DNA of 64,000 nt from Caldalkalibacillus uzonensis (GTDB taxonomy: Bacteria > Bacillota > Bacilli > Caldalkalibacillales > Caldalkalibacillaceae): the NCBI RefSeq assembly GCF_030814135.1, contig NZ_JAUSUQ010000011.1, positions 1 to 64,000 on the forward strand, written 5' to 3'. The notes beneath the pieces are model-generated. The model was not told the origin of the DNA. It saw nothing but the letters and a program-made list of their open reading frames with translations, and ran no database searches. This document shows, in pieces, positions 53,461 to 63,649 of this stretch. The stretch's first letter is position 1; the number at the start of each line of letters is the position of its first letter. A program made the position numbers and the translations under genes.

Positions 53461-54405
53461 ATGAACCGGTTTGATAAGCATAAAGGATATTCACGCATGT
53501 TTAAAGAAAGTCATCTCACTCTTGGGTTGTTCTTTCCCATAGAATCATACGAGGGCAGCATTCCAAAAATGGACATTGACCAGCAAATGAAACTGGCCAA
53601 AAGAGCAGAAGAGCTCAATTTTGCTGCATTATTCGTCAGGGACGTTCCGTTACATGATCCTTATTTTGGGGATGTGGGCCAAATTTATGATCCTTGGGTC
53701 TATTTAGGATATATAGCCGCCCAGACAGACAACATTGCTTTGGGCACGGGAAGTATTATTCTAACCTTGCGTCACCCTTTGCATGTGGCCAAAGCGGCTG
53801 CTTCCATCGACCAAATTTCCGGCGAACGCCTGGTTCTCGGGGTGGCAACAGGAGATCGTCCTATCGAATTTCCTGCCTTCTCCGTTGATCCTGAACAGCG
53901 TAGTATTTTGTTTCAAGAAGCCATCATGGTCATGAAAAAAGTGTGGAAGGAGAACTTTCCTGCGATCCGATCACCACGGGTTCAGCTGTCGAACGGGGAT
54001 CTTTTGCCTAAACCGCGCCTGTTGGACATTCCGGTGTTGGTCACTGGTCACAGCTCCCAGTCCGTGGAATGGATTGCTGAAAACAGTGATGGTTGGCTGT
54101 ACTATCCCCGAAACTTGAGATTCCAAGCGGAACTGATTAAAAATTGGCGTGCTCATACCGGTCAGTTTAAACCGTTCAGTCAATCCTTATATGTAGATTT
54201 GACGGAGGATCCGAATCATCCGCCAATCCCTATCCATTTAGGGTTCCGAATCGGGCGCAATCCACTCATTGAATTTATAGAAAGCCTTAAAATGGCGGGT
54301 GTGAACCATGTGATTATGAACTTAAAATATGGCCAACGTCCTGTTGAAGAAGTGGTTGAAGAATTAGGGGAAGAAGTTGTTCCGCACTTTCCGGCATTAA
54401 GTTAA
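53461..54405 (+). CDS. LLM class flavin-dependent oxidoreductase
   Basis: A 314-residue member of the bacterial luciferase-like superfamily, closest in appearance to the TIGR03571 group. It binds FMN or F420 in a TIM barrel. Motifs: SHLTLGLFFPIESYEG, LAKRAEELNFAALFVRDVP, DPWVYLGYIAAQTDNIALGTG, HPLHVAKAAASIDQISGERLVLGVATGD and ENSDGWLYYPR. Substrate unknown. Of three consecutive ATGs the third (53461) has the best spacing to GGAGG. The preceding ArsR gene suggests inducible expression. Confidence 0.88.
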   Translation: MNRFDKHKGYSRMFKESHLTLGLFFPIESYEGSIPKMDIDQQMKLAKRAEELNFAALFVRDVPLHDPYFGDVGQIYDPWVYLGYIAAQTDNIALGTGSIILTLRHPLHVAKAAASIDQISGERLVLGVATGDRPIEFPAFSVDPEQRSILFQEAIMVMKKVWKENFPAIRSPRVQLSNGDLLPKPRLLDIPVLVTGHSSQSVEWIAENSDGWLYYPRNLRFQAELIKNWRAHTGQFKPFSQSLYVDLTEDPNHPPIPIHLGFRIGRNPLIEFIESLKMAGVNHVIMNLKYGQRPVEEVVEELGEEVVPHFPALS

Positions 54406-54507
54406 CAACCCTAAGGTCGAAATTCTCGGCCCTAGGGTGCGGACTTAACTGGACGAATAAATGAATAAATCTCCATGAATAGAATAAAGTCTCAATGAAT
54501 AATGGTA

Positions 54508-55899
54508 CTATCCTTTTCCAACTATCTGCGATACGCACTCCACATGGCTTGTGTGCGGAAACATATCGACCGGCTGGACATACTGAAGACGGAAACCGGA
54601 TTGAAGGAGCTTGTTGCTATCTTTAGCCAATGTGGAAGGGTTGCAGGAGACGTAGACCAATCGCTTCGGTTTGACGGCAATGATCGTCTCAAGCAACCGT
54701 TTATCACAGCCGGTGCGGGGCGGATCGACGACAATCACGTCAGGATGCCAGCCTTCTTTCACCCAGCGGGGCAGCCACGTTTCGGCTTTTCCGACGACGT
54801 ATTGCACATGAGGAAAGCCGTGTTTTTTCGCATTCGCATTGGCATCGGCGATCGCTTCAGGGGTGACATCCATGCCCCGCACTTCGCTTGCATGCCGGGC
54901 AAGCCATAAGCCAATCGTTCCGACTCCGCAGTAGGCGTCGACGACCTTTTCTTTTCCCGTCAACTGAGCCGCTTTTTTCACCTCGTCGTATACCCTGACG
55001 GTTTGGGTCGGGTTCAGCTGAAAGAAGGCCCGGGCCGACAGTTCAAATGACAAGTCTCCGAGCGATTCTTGAATGACTTCCTCTCCTGCCAGATGAAGTG
55101 TCTCTTCCCCAAAGATTAACGATGTTTTCCTGCCGTTGATATTTTGCATGAGCGATTTCACTTCCGGTAGGCGGCGGCGGATTTCCTCAATCAGCAATTC
55201 CTTCTTTGGAAGATGCTTTTCCGTTGTGATTATCACTAATTGCACTTCCCCTGTTTGCACGCCGACCCGCGTCACAATCGTTCGGACAAGGCCGGTTTTC
55301 CTGCGTTCATCGTAAATCGGGATGTTTAAGTCTTGCAGGATCGCTTTCATTTCCTGAGTGACGCGATTCGTTGCCGGATGCTGAATAAGGCAATCGGACA
55401 GGTCGATCAGCCGATGGGAATTCATCGCATATAAACCGGCGAGGACTTGTTCCTTTTTCTTTTGTACTTGCAGTTGACTTTTGTTGCGATAGTGCCACGG
55501 ATCATCCATGCCCATCGTGTCACGAAGCGGCAAGCTGCTTCCGGTTAAGTTCGTATAGCGTTCGAACGCCTGGCGTACAATATCCTTTTTCTCGCGAAGC
55601 TGGGCATCATACCGCAAATGCTGCAGCTGGCAACCCCCGCACTGATCATACACAGGACAAGGCGGCTTTACCCGTTCCGGCGACGGCTTGCGAACCGTGT
55701 GAATCGCCCCCTCTGCATAACCGGGATGAACATTCGTCACTTCCACGACAACTTCTTCACCAGGTAAAGCACCGGGAACAAAGATAACCTTTCGCTTGTA
55801 ATAGCCGACTCCCTCTCCATTAATGCCCAGTCGTTTTATCGTAAGGGGAATTTTTTGTCCCTTTTCAATTGCAACATCTCTTGTTTTCTCACGTTTCAT
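54508..55899 (-). CDS. 23S rRNA (uracil-C5)-methyltransferase, RlmCD/YfjO type
   Basis: A 463-residue SAM-dependent methyltransferase. A TRAM domain ([15 protein letters not shown]) is followed by the Fe-S cysteine motif [14 protein letters not shown] (C-x5-C-x2-C). The Rossmann domain has [16 protein letters not shown] and [11 protein letters not shown]. Catalytic Cys is in [13 protein letters not shown]. It is a paralogue of the gene at 56244. Synonymous codons look richer in G and C than in its neighbours by eye. An extended -10 (TGCTATAAT) about 40 bp upstream gives it its own promoter. A 5' fragment of a very similar gene is at 33581. Confidence 0.9.
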   Translation of the reverse strand: MKREKTRDVAIEKGQKIPLTIKRLGINGEGVGYYKRKVIFVPGALPGEEVVVEVTNVHPGYAEGAIHTVRKPSPERVKPPCPVYDQCGGCQLQHLRYDAQLREKKDIVRQAFERYTNLTGSSLPLRDTMGMDDPWHYRNKSQLQVQKKKEQVLAGLYAMNSHRLIDLSDCLIQHPATNRVTQEMKAILQDLNIPIYDERRKTGLVRTIVTRVGVQTGEVQLVIITTEKHLPKKELLIEEIRRRLPEVKSLMQNINGRKTSLIFGEETLHLAGEEVIQESLGDLSFELSARAFFQLNPTQTVRVYDEVKKAAQLTGKEKVVDAYCGVGTIGLWLARHASEVRGMDVTPEAIADANANAKKHGFPHVQYVVGKAETWLPRWVKEGWHPDVIVVDPPRTGCDKRLLETIIAVKPKRLVYVSCNPSTLAKDSNKLLQSGFRLQYVQPVDMFPHTSHVECVSQIVGKG

Positions 55900-55988
55900 T
55901 TCTTCCACTCCGTCTCTCTTGTTGACTGGTTACCATTATAGCACGCCGTATAAGAAAATTCCTAAACTTACTAGACCCACAATCCTGC

Positions 55989-56240
55989 TTATTTTTGAAA
56001 CAGCCCCATGTTCTCTATCATCATGAAGATGATCACGAAATGGAGTGCCACTTGCGATGCAGTCGGATTTTTGCAGCGGTGAGGTTTATCTGCGCGAAAG
56101 CGAATCGCCTCGTGCGTATGAAGCTCATACGTTTCTCCATCGACAACACTCTCATCTTTGCGAACAATTGACTTGCGCAAAAGCGATTCCATAAGCCTTT
56201 TTTCGACTTGAGCTTTCAATCCTTTGAGCGATGCTGTCAC
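55989..56240 (-). CDS. Small unrecognised protein coupled to RlmCD
   Basis: An 83-residue frame that begins with GTG at 56240, only 3 bp after the stop of the RlmCD gene at 56244, so it can be translated by coupling. The first half is charged (GLKAQVEKRLMESLLRKSIV, then DGETYELHTHEAIRFRADK); the end is hydrophobic (VALHFVIIFMMIENMGLF) and could be a membrane helix or a frame-worn end. The family was not recognised. The abrupt end close to the second methyltransferase gene may mean truncation by the insertion that brought it. Confidence 0.45.
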   Translation of the reverse strand: MTASLKGLKAQVEKRLMESLLRKSIVRKDESVVDGETYELHTHEAIRFRADKPHRCKNPTASQVALHFVIIFMMIENMGLFQK

Positions 56241-56243
56241 ATC

Positions 56244-57629
56244 TCACTTTATACGTTCCATCAATATTACACACTCCACATGGCTGGTGTGGGGGAACAT
56301 ATCAACGGGTTGTACTTCCCGGGTTTGAAATCCGCCCACTTCCAAAATACGCAGATCCCGCGCCAAGGTAGAAGGGTTACAGGAAACATACACCACCCGC
56401 TCCGGTTTCATCTCAATAATGGTCTGCAGCAGAGACTCATCACAGCCCTTACGCGGGGGATCAACGACAATAACATCGGCTTTAATGCCTTGCGCCCGCC
56501 ACCAAGGGATGATCTTCTCTGCCTCTCCTACGGCAAACTGCACGTTGGTCATCCCATTAAGCCGGGCATTCCGCTTGGCATCGGCCACAGCTTCGGGAAC
56601 AACTTCCACCCCCAACACCTGCTTTGCTTTTTGAGCCAAAAACAGAGAGATGGTGCCGATGCCGCAATAAGCATCGATCACCGTTTCATACCCTTCTAAA
56701 CAGGCATACTCCAGGGCTTTTTCATACAATACCTTGGTTTGCACCGGGTTGACCTGAAAGAAGGAGCGGGCTGAAATGGCAAAACGGATATCGCCAATTT
56801 TGTCATAGATATAAGGCTCTCCCCACAAAACTTTGCTCTTGTCTCCAAAAATCACATTGGTCCGCTTGATGTTAATATTTTGGACGATGCTTTTCAGATT
56901 GGGAAAAGAGGACACCAATTCATCCACTAATTTATTCTGGGCAGGGATGTGCTCTCCATTGGTGATGAGGACAATCATCAATTGACCGGTGGCAAAGCCG
57001 TACTTGGCTACCACATGGCGCAACAGACCGCTGTGCTTTTCCTCTTTATAAGCCGGGATCCCCAGGCGCGTGCCGATCTCCTTGACCTTTTGAATGACTT
57101 GATCGTGCTGTTCATGCTGAATCAAACAGGCTTTCATATCAATGATGTCATGACTGCGCAGGCGGTAAAATCCGCCGATCAATCCCCCTTCTTCTTCCCC
57201 GATCGGCACCTGCGTTTTGTTCCGGTATCGCCATGGTTCCTCCATGCCTAGCACAGGGTGAACGTTAACCTTGTTTAAATCCAAACCGCCAATCCGTTCA
57301 AGATCGCTTTTCACCAGCTGTTCCTTATATTTCAGCTGCTCCTCATAGGCTAAATGCTGCAGTTGACAGCCACCACAACGGGCAAAGAGCGGACAGGGCG
57401 GTTCCACTCGCGCCGGGCTTTGCTCTAGAATCTCCACCACTTTGGCATAGCCGAAGTTTTTCTTTGTCTTCAAGACCTTTGCTTTCACCACTTCGCCGGG
57501 CAAGGCATCTTTGACAAACAGGGTATACCCATCATAACGGCCCACACCCATTGCTTCGTGATTGAGATCATGTATCTTCAGTTCTACTTCATCATTTTTC
57601 TGTACCGGCAGCTGTACCTTGGTAGACAT
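56244..57629 (-). CDS. rlmCD: 23S rRNA (uracil-C5)-methyltransferase RlmCD
   Basis: A 461-residue enzyme that in B. subtilis (YefA) makes m5U at two 23S positions. The TRAM domain is [20 protein letters not shown], the Fe-S motif [14 protein letters not shown], the SAM loop [16 protein letters not shown], then [12 protein letters not shown] and the catalytic Cys in [13 protein letters not shown]. The C-terminal [14 protein letters not shown] is shared with its paralogue at 54508. It is on the same strand as dagK, its usual neighbour in Bacillus (dgkB-yefA), but about 5 kb of other genes separates them here. Confidence 0.92.
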   Translation of the reverse strand: MSTKVQLPVQKNDEVELKIHDLNHEAMGVGRYDGYTLFVKDALPGEVVKAKVLKTKKNFGYAKVVEILEQSPARVEPPCPLFARCGGCQLQHLAYEEQLKYKEQLVKSDLERIGGLDLNKVNVHPVLGMEEPWRYRNKTQVPIGEEEGGLIGGFYRLRSHDIIDMKACLIQHEQHDQVIQKVKEIGTRLGIPAYKEEKHSGLLRHVVAKYGFATGQLMIVLITNGEHIPAQNKLVDELVSSFPNLKSIVQNINIKRTNVIFGDKSKVLWGEPYIYDKIGDIRFAISARSFFQVNPVQTKVLYEKALEYACLEGYETVIDAYCGIGTISLFLAQKAKQVLGVEVVPEAVADAKRNARLNGMTNVQFAVGEAEKIIPWWRAQGIKADVIVVDPPRKGCDESLLQTIIEMKPERVVYVSCNPSTLARDLRILEVGGFQTREVQPVDMFPHTSHVECVILMERIK

Positions 57630-57879
57630 GAACTGTTCCCTCTTTCACAAAGCTCTATCCAGTTTTGCCACATACACTCACTTATTATCCTTCACGGATT
57701 GTACCATACTTACACAAAGAAACAAACATCTCTACAAAAACTGCATATACATACTAAATTGTTTGAACCTCCCCCACCTACACTTTGTCTTGAGGCCAAT
57801 TAATTGTTTAAAAATTTAGCATAGTGAGCACACTAATAATAGGATATTAACAGAATACAACTATGAAGGAGGATTAGGT

Positions 57880-58035
57880 ATGGCCAGAAAAAAAGCGGCT
57901 CATTCCATTGCCCATTTGATTGACCAGTATAAAGCGGATATCCTGAACAGCAAGGAGTGGCTTGAACAAATCGAAGAAAAGTGGGAAAAAAGAGTGATGC
58001 AAAACTCCCACAGCCAACAAGTCCATTCATCATAA
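57880..58035 (+). CDS. Small basic protein, FbpB-like
   Basis: A 51-residue basic protein starting MARKKAAHSIAHLIDQYKAD and continuing through an EEKWEKRV helix. Length, charge and the pattern of an N-terminal basic patch plus a Leu/Glu-rich helix resemble the FbpB/small-basic-protein family (Fur-regulated RNA-chaperone candidates in Bacillus). GAAGGAGG precedes the ATG and a terminator follows. No clear Fur box was seen upstream, so the name is tentative, but the gene is very probably real. Confidence 0.6.
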   Translation: MARKKAAHSIAHLIDQYKADILNSKEWLEQIEEKWEKRVMQNSHSQQVHSS

Positions 58036-58081
58036 ACAAGCTTTCAGCCAATCTTAATAACAGCTGAGTCTCTCCGATACT

Positions 58082-58113
58082 AAAGAGCTGTCCTCCGTGA
58101 CAGCTCTTTGTTT
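58082..58113. terminator. Terminator after the small basic protein gene
   Basis: AAAGAGCTGTC-CTCC-GTGACAGCTCTTTG, a stem usable by both the small gene and the convergent ABC transporter operon. Confidence 0.85.
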
Positions 58114-58148
58114 GTAGGCCTGTATAGGTTTGAACAACAAGCGATTTC

Positions 58149-58871
58149 CTACAACACCTTACTTAAAAATGCCTGTGTACGGGGATGCTGAGGGTTGCTA
58201 AACAGTTGCTGAGGGTCCCCTTCCTCCATAATAACGCCTTGATCCATAAAGATGACCCGGTCCGCCACTTCACGAGCAAAGCCCATTTCATGGGTGACCA
58301 CAACCATGGTCATCCCTTCCTTGGCCAATTGTTTCATGACCGCCAATACTTCACCGACCATCTCAGGGTCCAAGGCTGACGTGGGTTCATCAAACAGCAT
58401 CACTTTTGGTTCCATGGCCAACGCTCGGGCAATGGCGACACGCTGTTTTTGTCCCCCTGACAGGGAGTCGGGATAAACCCCCGCTTTCTCCGCTAACCCA
58501 ACCTTGTTTAAAAGGGCCATCGCTTTTTCCTCTGCCTTTGTCCTCGGCCAGTTTCTCACCTTCATCGGCGCCAACGTAATGTTTTCCAAAACCGTCATAT
58601 GGGGGAAAAGGTTAAATTGTTGAAAAACCATCCCCACCTCTGTGCGTACTTGATTAATATCGGTTTTTTTATCCGCCAGATCCACCCCGTTAATATACAC
58701 ATGTCCATCCGTAATCGATTCTAAAAGGTTTAGACAGCGCAGAAACGTTGATTTTCCCGACCCGGACGGACCGATAACGACCACTACTTCCTGCGGCCGG
58801 ATCTCTATGTCGATTCCCTTCAAAACCGCCAGATCACCAAAGGACTTTTTTAGATTGGTCACCTTGATCAT
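58149..58871 (-). CDS. Polar amino-acid ABC transporter, ATP-binding protein
   Basis: A 240-residue ATPase of the GlnQ/ArtP type. Walker A is GPSGSGKST, the Q-loop [21 protein letters not shown], signature [15 protein letters not shown], Walker [15 protein letters not shown] and H-loop [10 protein letters not shown]. The [13 protein letters not shown] block is diagnostic of polar amino-acid importers. It is the last gene of the operon and overlaps the permease gene by 4 bp. Confidence 0.93.
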   Translation of the reverse strand: MIKVTNLKKSFGDLAVLKGIDIEIRPQEVVVVIGPSGSGKSTFLRCLNLLESITDGHVYINGVDLADKKTDINQVRTEVGMVFQQFNLFPHMTVLENITLAPMKVRNWPRTKAEEKAMALLNKVGLAEKAGVYPDSLSGGQKQRVAIARALAMEPKVMLFDEPTSALDPEMVGEVLAVMKQLAKEGMTMVVVTHEMGFAREVADRVIFMDQGVIMEEGDPQQLFSNPQHPRTQAFLSKVL

Positions 58872-59581
58872 TCTGTCTTCATCCTCCGTTCAATGTAGTT
58901 CAGCAGATGCGTTAAGCTGAGCGTTAAGGTGAGATAGATCAGCGCTGCCATCAGATAAGGTTCCCATACGGCAAAGTATTGGGCCTGAGCTGCCCTTCCC
59001 CAGTACATCAGCTCGGGTACTGCAATGATGGCCCCTAAGGACGACTCCTTTAACAAGATAATAAATTCGTTCCCCAGAGGAGGCACCATCCGCTTAAAGG
59101 CCTGGGGCAAAATAATATAGCGCATGGCCTGGGTATGCGTCATGCCCAGTGACCGGGCAGCTTCCATCTGCCCCCGGTCGATGGATTGGATCCCGGCCCG
59201 GAAGATTTCGGCAATATAGGCAGCAGAGTTCAAAGCAAGGGCGACAATGATCGAAGCAGTAGAGTTAACGGGACTCATCAACATGGGCATCAGACCGAAA
59301 TGGATCAGCAAGATCTGGACCAGAAGCGGCGTTCCCCTAAAAAAGTTAATGTACCACACAAAGGGCAGACGGATGAAAAAATTGGAGGACATTTTGCCTA
59401 AGCCGATCATCAGGCCTAAAACGGTCCCTACGATCACCCCTGCCAGGGAGATCCAAATCGTCAGCAAAGTGCCTTTAATAAAAAACGGAAGATAAGCGAT
59501 AATCACATGGAGACGGAAATTAAACGTTTCGGCTAAAAAGGCTTCCACAGACATTAGAACGGTTTCCGGCGACATAAGCAT
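58868..59581 (-). CDS. Polar amino-acid ABC transporter, permease
   Basis: A 237-residue inner-membrane subunit of the HisM/GlnP family. About five spans; the amino-acid permease signature [19 protein letters not shown] is followed by [19 protein letters not shown] and the EAA loop [23 protein letters not shown] that contacts the ATPase. AAAGGAG lies just before the ATG at 59581. A hairpin between the binding-protein gene and this one probably lowers its expression relative to the binding protein. Confidence 0.92.
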   Translation of the reverse strand: MLMSPETVLMSVEAFLAETFNFRLHVIIAYLPFFIKGTLLTIWISLAGVIVGTVLGLMIGLGKMSSNFFIRLPFVWYINFFRGTPLLVQILLIHFGLMPMLMSPVNSTASIIVALALNSAAYIAEIFRAGIQSIDRGQMEAARSLGMTHTQAMRYIILPQAFKRMVPPLGNEFIILLKESSLGAIIAVPELMYWGRAAQAQYFAVWEPYLMAALIYLTLTLSLTHLLNYIERRMKTE

Positions 59582-59631
59582 AAAACTCCTTTTAAGTCAC
59601 TTGATTTATAACCGAAAATGAAGTCCAGGTA

Positions 59632-59661
59632 GAAAAAGAGCGTAACGCACACACGTTACGC
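59632..59661 (-). terminator. Intra-operon attenuating hairpin
   Basis: Minus-strand GCGTAACG-TGTGTG-CGTTACGC, then TCTTTTT, between the binding-protein and permease genes. Partial termination here is common in ABC importer operons and raises the binding-protein ratio. Confidence 0.75.
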
Positions 59662-59697
59662 CAACCCATAGGAGCAACCCACAGCCGTTAGCTTGCC

Positions 59698-60537
59698 CTA
59701 TTCCGCATTTAAGAGAGTTTCAACATCTGGCGTTGTACCAAACCATTTTTCATAAATTTCAGCATAAGTCCCGCTTTCAATAACGGTTGTTAAGGCTTCA
59801 TTGAAAATCTCTACCAGTTCACTACCTTTAGGGAACATGAGGCCATAGAATTCGGATTCGAAGTTCTCCGGATCTTCAATGCCTACGAAATTATCATTGG
59901 GGTTGTTCTTCAGGTATTCGTTCACCACGGCGTTGTCAGTGACAACGGCCTCAACATCTCCGTTTTTCAGGGCCATAATTGCGACAGCAGAGCTTTCATA
60001 CTTCAAAATATCGGAATGGTTTTCACCGAGGATTTTTTCCACGGCAAATTGTCCCGTCGTCCCGTTTTGTACCCCTACTTTTTTACCGACTAAGTCAGTG
60101 GCGCTTTTGATATCGGAATCCTCAGGGACGAGAATCATGTGGGTGGATTCATAATAGGGACGGGTAAAATCATAGCTTTCTATGCGGTCATCGGTAATGG
60201 TAATGCCTGAGATAGCCAGGTCCACTTCTCCATTTTGCACGGCAACAAAGAGGGGATCCCAACCCAAATTGCGCACTTCATGCTCGAATCCCGCTTCCTC
60301 CATTACAGCCGCTAACAAGTCAATGTCAAAACCGACAATTTCTCCTTTGTCCAAGAACTCAAACGGGGCAAAAGCAGCTTCTGTGCCGACGATTAATTGC
60401 TGTTTTTCCTCTACAGCTGTTTCACTATTTTCCTCTCCAGCTGCTTCATTGGTGTCTGCCGGCTGGCCTGAACCGCAAGCAGCCAACAGCGCTGTTAAAA
60501 CTAAAAACACCAGACCCAACCATAACGATTTTTTCAT
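59698..60537 (-). CDS. Polar amino-acid ABC transporter, substrate-binding lipoprotein
   Basis: A 279-residue lipoprotein of the SBP_bac_3 family. The lipobox is around LLAACGSG (Cys about 21), followed by an acidic low-complexity linker. The binding fold shows VGTEAAFAPFEFLDKGEIVGFDIDL, VDLAISGITITDDRIESYDFTRPYY and VGKKVGVQNGTTGQFAV. Ligand is a polar amino acid such as glutamine, glutamate or arginine. The ATG at 60537 follows AAGGGGG. It is the first gene of the transporter operon. Confidence 0.92.
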   Translation of the reverse strand: MKKSLWLGLVFLVLTALLAACGSGQPADTNEAAGEENSETAVEEKQQLIVGTEAAFAPFEFLDKGEIVGFDIDLLAAVMEEAGFEHEVRNLGWDPLFVAVQNGEVDLAISGITITDDRIESYDFTRPYYESTHMILVPEDSDIKSATDLVGKKVGVQNGTTGQFAVEKILGENHSDILKYESSAVAIMALKNGDVEAVVTDNAVVNEYLKNNPNDNFVGIEDPENFESEFYGLMFPKGSELVEIFNEALTTVIESGTYAEIYEKWFGTTPDVETLLNAE

Positions 60538-60805
60538 CTCATTTCCCCCTTGTATCATTCTTTTAATTTCCGACTCTGCTCATGCTCATCTCTATTCTTT
60601 CTGTCTATGTCTATATAGTATAGTATTAATAGTATTAAGAATGCAAAATGTATAAGAACTGTATATTTAAAAGACTATGTTTATATCTATGCCACAACTA
60701 GATTTAACCATAGAACAAGCATTTTCTCAATACTTTTTTATGGACAAAAGTTTGCCAATAGAACAAAAAAGCCAGCCCAGAGGCCGGAACACATGGGAAT
60801 AACGC

Positions 60806-61603
60806 TTATTTAAGCTGCCCGCCCGGAATAAAGGCTGACGGATAATCACTGAAATAGGGAATGTGTTGCCGGGCGCCCTTGACCAATGACGGATCAAAAG
60901 GCGCAAGGATGATTTCTTCCCTGTCAGAGCCAGATTCTGTGATCACCTGTCCCCACGGGTTGACCAACCTGCTTCGGCCGCATGCCCTGCTTCCGGCGGC
61001 ATTTACCCCCAGTACATAACATAGATTGTCCAGGGCCCGGGCTCTGGTTTGAATCTCCCAGCGGGGTTCCGCTGTTTTGCTCCAGACGGAAGGACAGATG
61101 ATCAGCTGCGCTCCCTTCAGGGCCAGTAAGCGGGCCGGTTCAGGAAACTCCAAATCGTAACAAATCAGGACGCCCACAAGCCCCAGAGCCGTCTCAAACA
61201 CCTGGTAATCCAACGGACCCGCAGAGAAAGCCTCCTTTTCCTGTCCCCATAATAATGATTTGCGCTGAACCCCCAACACTGCCCCGTCATTATTAATCAC
61301 TGCAGCCGAAATATACAAGCGGTTCCCGTCACGGGCATCCTGTTCGGGAAACGGGACTATCAACACCGTCTGCAGTTCTCTGGCCAAAGCTTGAAACTGC
61401 TGCACGGTCGGGCCGGAGACTGGTTCAGCATAGCGCCGGAAAAGGGCAGGTTCCAGATCATATCCGGTCACCCACAGTTCCGGCAGCACAATCAGTTGGG
61501 CACCCCGTGCATGGGCTTCCCGGACCATGTTATCTGCCTTCTTCCTGTTGCGTTCAACTTGGCCAACGTGAGGTGCCATTTGGATGGCGGCCACTGTAGC
61601 CAT
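60806..61603 (-). CDS. Carbon-nitrogen hydrolase (nitrilase superfamily)
   Basis: A 265-residue amidase-type hydrolase. The Glu-Lys-Cys triad is Glu42 (VLPELW), Lys115 (QRKSLLWG) and Cys148 (LICYDLEFPE). The length and the Met/Val-rich start fit small aliphatic or omega-amidases (as in methionine salvage or deaminated glutathione repair); substrate unknown. GGGGGATCTGCC precedes the ATG. It is 41 bp downstream of the DUF1002 gene on the same strand. Confidence 0.88.
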   Translation of the reverse strand: MATVAAIQMAPHVGQVERNRKKADNMVREAHARGAQLIVLPELWVTGYDLEPALFRRYAEPVSGPTVQQFQALARELQTVLIVPFPEQDARDGNRLYISAAVINNDGAVLGVQRKSLLWGQEKEAFSAGPLDYQVFETALGLVGVLICYDLEFPEPARLLALKGAQLIICPSVWSKTAEPRWEIQTRARALDNLCYVLGVNAAGSRACGRSRLVNPWGQVITESGSDREEIILAPFDPSLVKGARQHIPYFSDYPSAFIPGGQLK

Positions 61604-61644
61604 GGCAGATCCCCCGTTCTGTGCTCAACGGAGAGTCGAGCAGC

Positions 61645-62541
61645 TTAACTTGAAAAGACATCTTTTAATCTTTCAAAGAAGGCAATGATTACATCGAGAA
61701 CTTTACGCAAGAAATTGCGGGTTTCTTCCCGGTCCAAAATCTCATTTAAGTTATCCCGAATATTTTTGAGCTGGTTGCTGACTTGCTCCCAGTTGATATC
61801 CAGGCTTTTAAGACGCTTTAGCAAATGTACTAGTGCATCGATATCCTCTTCTGTAAGTTCAATGCCCAGTTCTGCGGCGATCTCCCGAATCAGATTACGG
61901 TAATCTTCATCGGTTTCCAGCTTGGTGTCAGCCAATCTTTCTTTAAGCCGTCTCATCAGTTCGGCCGCTTCTTCTGAGCCGATCTTATCGGCCAGTTCGG
62001 CCGTTGTGACCATTTCCTCGTTGGCCACTTGCTTCTGTTCTTCGTCAATTTCAATATCTGCTGCTGCCTCAAAGGCTTTGATGATCCCCGTCAGACCGGC
62101 TGTGCCACTGACACCAAATGGGGCCGTCACATACACATCAGCATCCTGGATGCCGGCCGTGGCCATGGCATTGGCATACATTTCTTCTGTAACCCAATCA
62201 ATGTTGTTGGTGCTGACTGTGAGGCCAGCCCCTTCTTCCAGAAGCGTAATCCTGGCAGAAGAGATGGCCCGTGTGCCAATCGTCTTTTCATCAATATACT
62301 GACCGAGATATTGATGTTCCTCCTGATTGGATACGTAGATAATTTCCACATCTTCACCAACACCCATTTCAGCCAAAATTTGTTGGCGTTGCTCCTGGGT
62401 CAGGTTCTCACCAAGGGTCACCACTGTTTCCCCGGTGATGGCATCAGCAGAAACCGGCAGGACAAAACTAAACACCAGCAAAGTGAATAAAGCCAAACTT
62501 GCAAGCCATTTTTTATAAGGCTTTTCCATCATCCATAACAT
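61645..62541 (-). CDS. DUF1002 secreted protein (YpuA-like)
   Basis: A 298-residue exported protein. A signal peptide with a hydrophobic core (LASLALFTLLVFSFVLPVSADA) ends near residue 32. The DUF1002 body has GENLTQEQRQQILAEMGV, RAISSARITLLEEGAGLTV, and APFGVSGTAGLTGIIKAFE. The C-terminal 100 residues are acidic helices. Role unknown. The ATG at 62541 follows AAGGAGGGACAACC. Confidence 0.82.
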   Translation of the reverse strand: MLWMMEKPYKKWLASLALFTLLVFSFVLPVSADAITGETVVTLGENLTQEQRQQILAEMGVGEDVEIIYVSNQEEHQYLGQYIDEKTIGTRAISSARITLLEEGAGLTVSTNNIDWVTEEMYANAMATAGIQDADVYVTAPFGVSGTAGLTGIIKAFEAAADIEIDEEQKQVANEEMVTTAELADKIGSEEAAELMRRLKERLADTKLETDEDYRNLIREIAAELGIELTEEDIDALVHLLKRLKSLDINWEQVSNQLKNIRDNLNEILDREETRNFLRKVLDVIIAFFERLKDVFSS

Positions 62542-62761
62542 GGGTTGTCCCTCCTTAATTCCAATAAAATGAAACACATGTTAGCGTTTTTCTTCCCTTG
62601 TCTAATCTCTTATATTCGCCCCGTTTTCTTTTCTTTATGGGGGAAAAATGCGGCTAAAACCACCCTCCCATTCTATTTTTCCCACTAAAGGGCTTCTATA
62701 ATCTATGTCTATTAACTTTTGCTTTCAATTATACATGCTTGTCTCATATTTGTGAGCAGGA

Positions 62762-63649
62762 TTAGCCCGGGGTGCGCAAAACCAGGTGTTTATGCAGCAC
62801 TTTAAAATGGCTGGGTAACGTTCCTCCCCGCTCACCGTCCAAGTTCAGCTGGACGGGATCAAGAGAGGTGACTTTCAGTTCAGCTGTTTGAAAGTAAATC
62901 ACACGGGGATCATGAATATGCTCCCCCCTGATGACTTGCGTGGCAATCTTCAGAAACTCAGGCATGGTTGTTTTGCGTACCACCAGCACATCAAAGTAGC
63001 CGTCGTTCATCACTGCCTGGGGGGCCAGTTTCTCAAAGCCCCCCACCGAATGGCTGTTGGTGACTAAAAACAGCATAATCTCTTCATCAATGACCCGTTT
63101 GGGAGAGGTGATGGTTACCCGGGTGGGCTTCAACCAGGCCAGTTTTTCGATACCCTTGACATAGTAAGCCAATTGGCCAAACATTGTTTTGAGCCGGCTG
63201 GGCACTTCGTAAGTGAGCTCGGTGAGCGTCCCTCCGCCGGCAATATTGACAAAATACTGCCGGTTCACTTTGCCCACGTCAATGCTGGTGGTTTTTCCTT
63301 TAATAATGACATCACAGGCCGCTTCAAAATCTTTGGGAATACCCAGCGCACGAGCAAAATCATTTGTAGTGCCAGCTGGGATAATCCCCAGTTGGGGACG
63401 GTGTTTTTTTTCAGCCAAGCCATTGACTACTTCATTGACGGTACCGTCTCCCCCTGCAGCAATCACCAGGTCATAACGGCGCTGAACGGCAGTCTCGGCT
63501 GCCCGTATGGCATCTCCCGCACCGGTGGTGGCATGACAGGAGGCTTCGTACCCGGCTCTTTCCAGCTTCTCCAGTATGCTTGGTATGTATTTGCGGAACA
63601 GCTCCCGCCCTGCCGAAGGATTGTAAATGATGCGTGCCCGTTTATACAT
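62762..63649 (-). CDS. dagK: Diacylglycerol kinase (DgkB/DagK family)
   Basis: A 295-residue soluble lipid kinase that recycles diacylglycerol to phosphatidic acid. YNPSAGRE near the start, the nucleotide-binding AAGGDGTVNEVVNGL, PAGTTNDFARALGIP, and NIAGGGTLTELTYEVPS are the DAGK catalytic motifs. The C-terminal domain has LNLDGERGG. GAGGAG precedes the ATG. In B. subtilis dgkB lies next to yefA (rlmCD), which is 5 kb downstream here. Confidence 0.93.
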   Translation of the reverse strand: MYKRARIIYNPSAGRELFRKYIPSILEKLERAGYEASCHATTGAGDAIRAAETAVQRRYDLVIAAGGDGTVNEVVNGLAEKKHRPQLGIIPAGTTNDFARALGIPKDFEAACDVIIKGKTTSIDVGKVNRQYFVNIAGGGTLTELTYEVPSRLKTMFGQLAYYVKGIEKLAWLKPTRVTITSPKRVIDEEIMLFLVTNSHSVGGFEKLAPQAVMNDGYFDVLVVRKTTMPEFLKIATQVIRGEHIHDPRVIYFQTAELKVTSLDPVQLNLDGERGGTLPSHFKVLHKHLVLRTPG

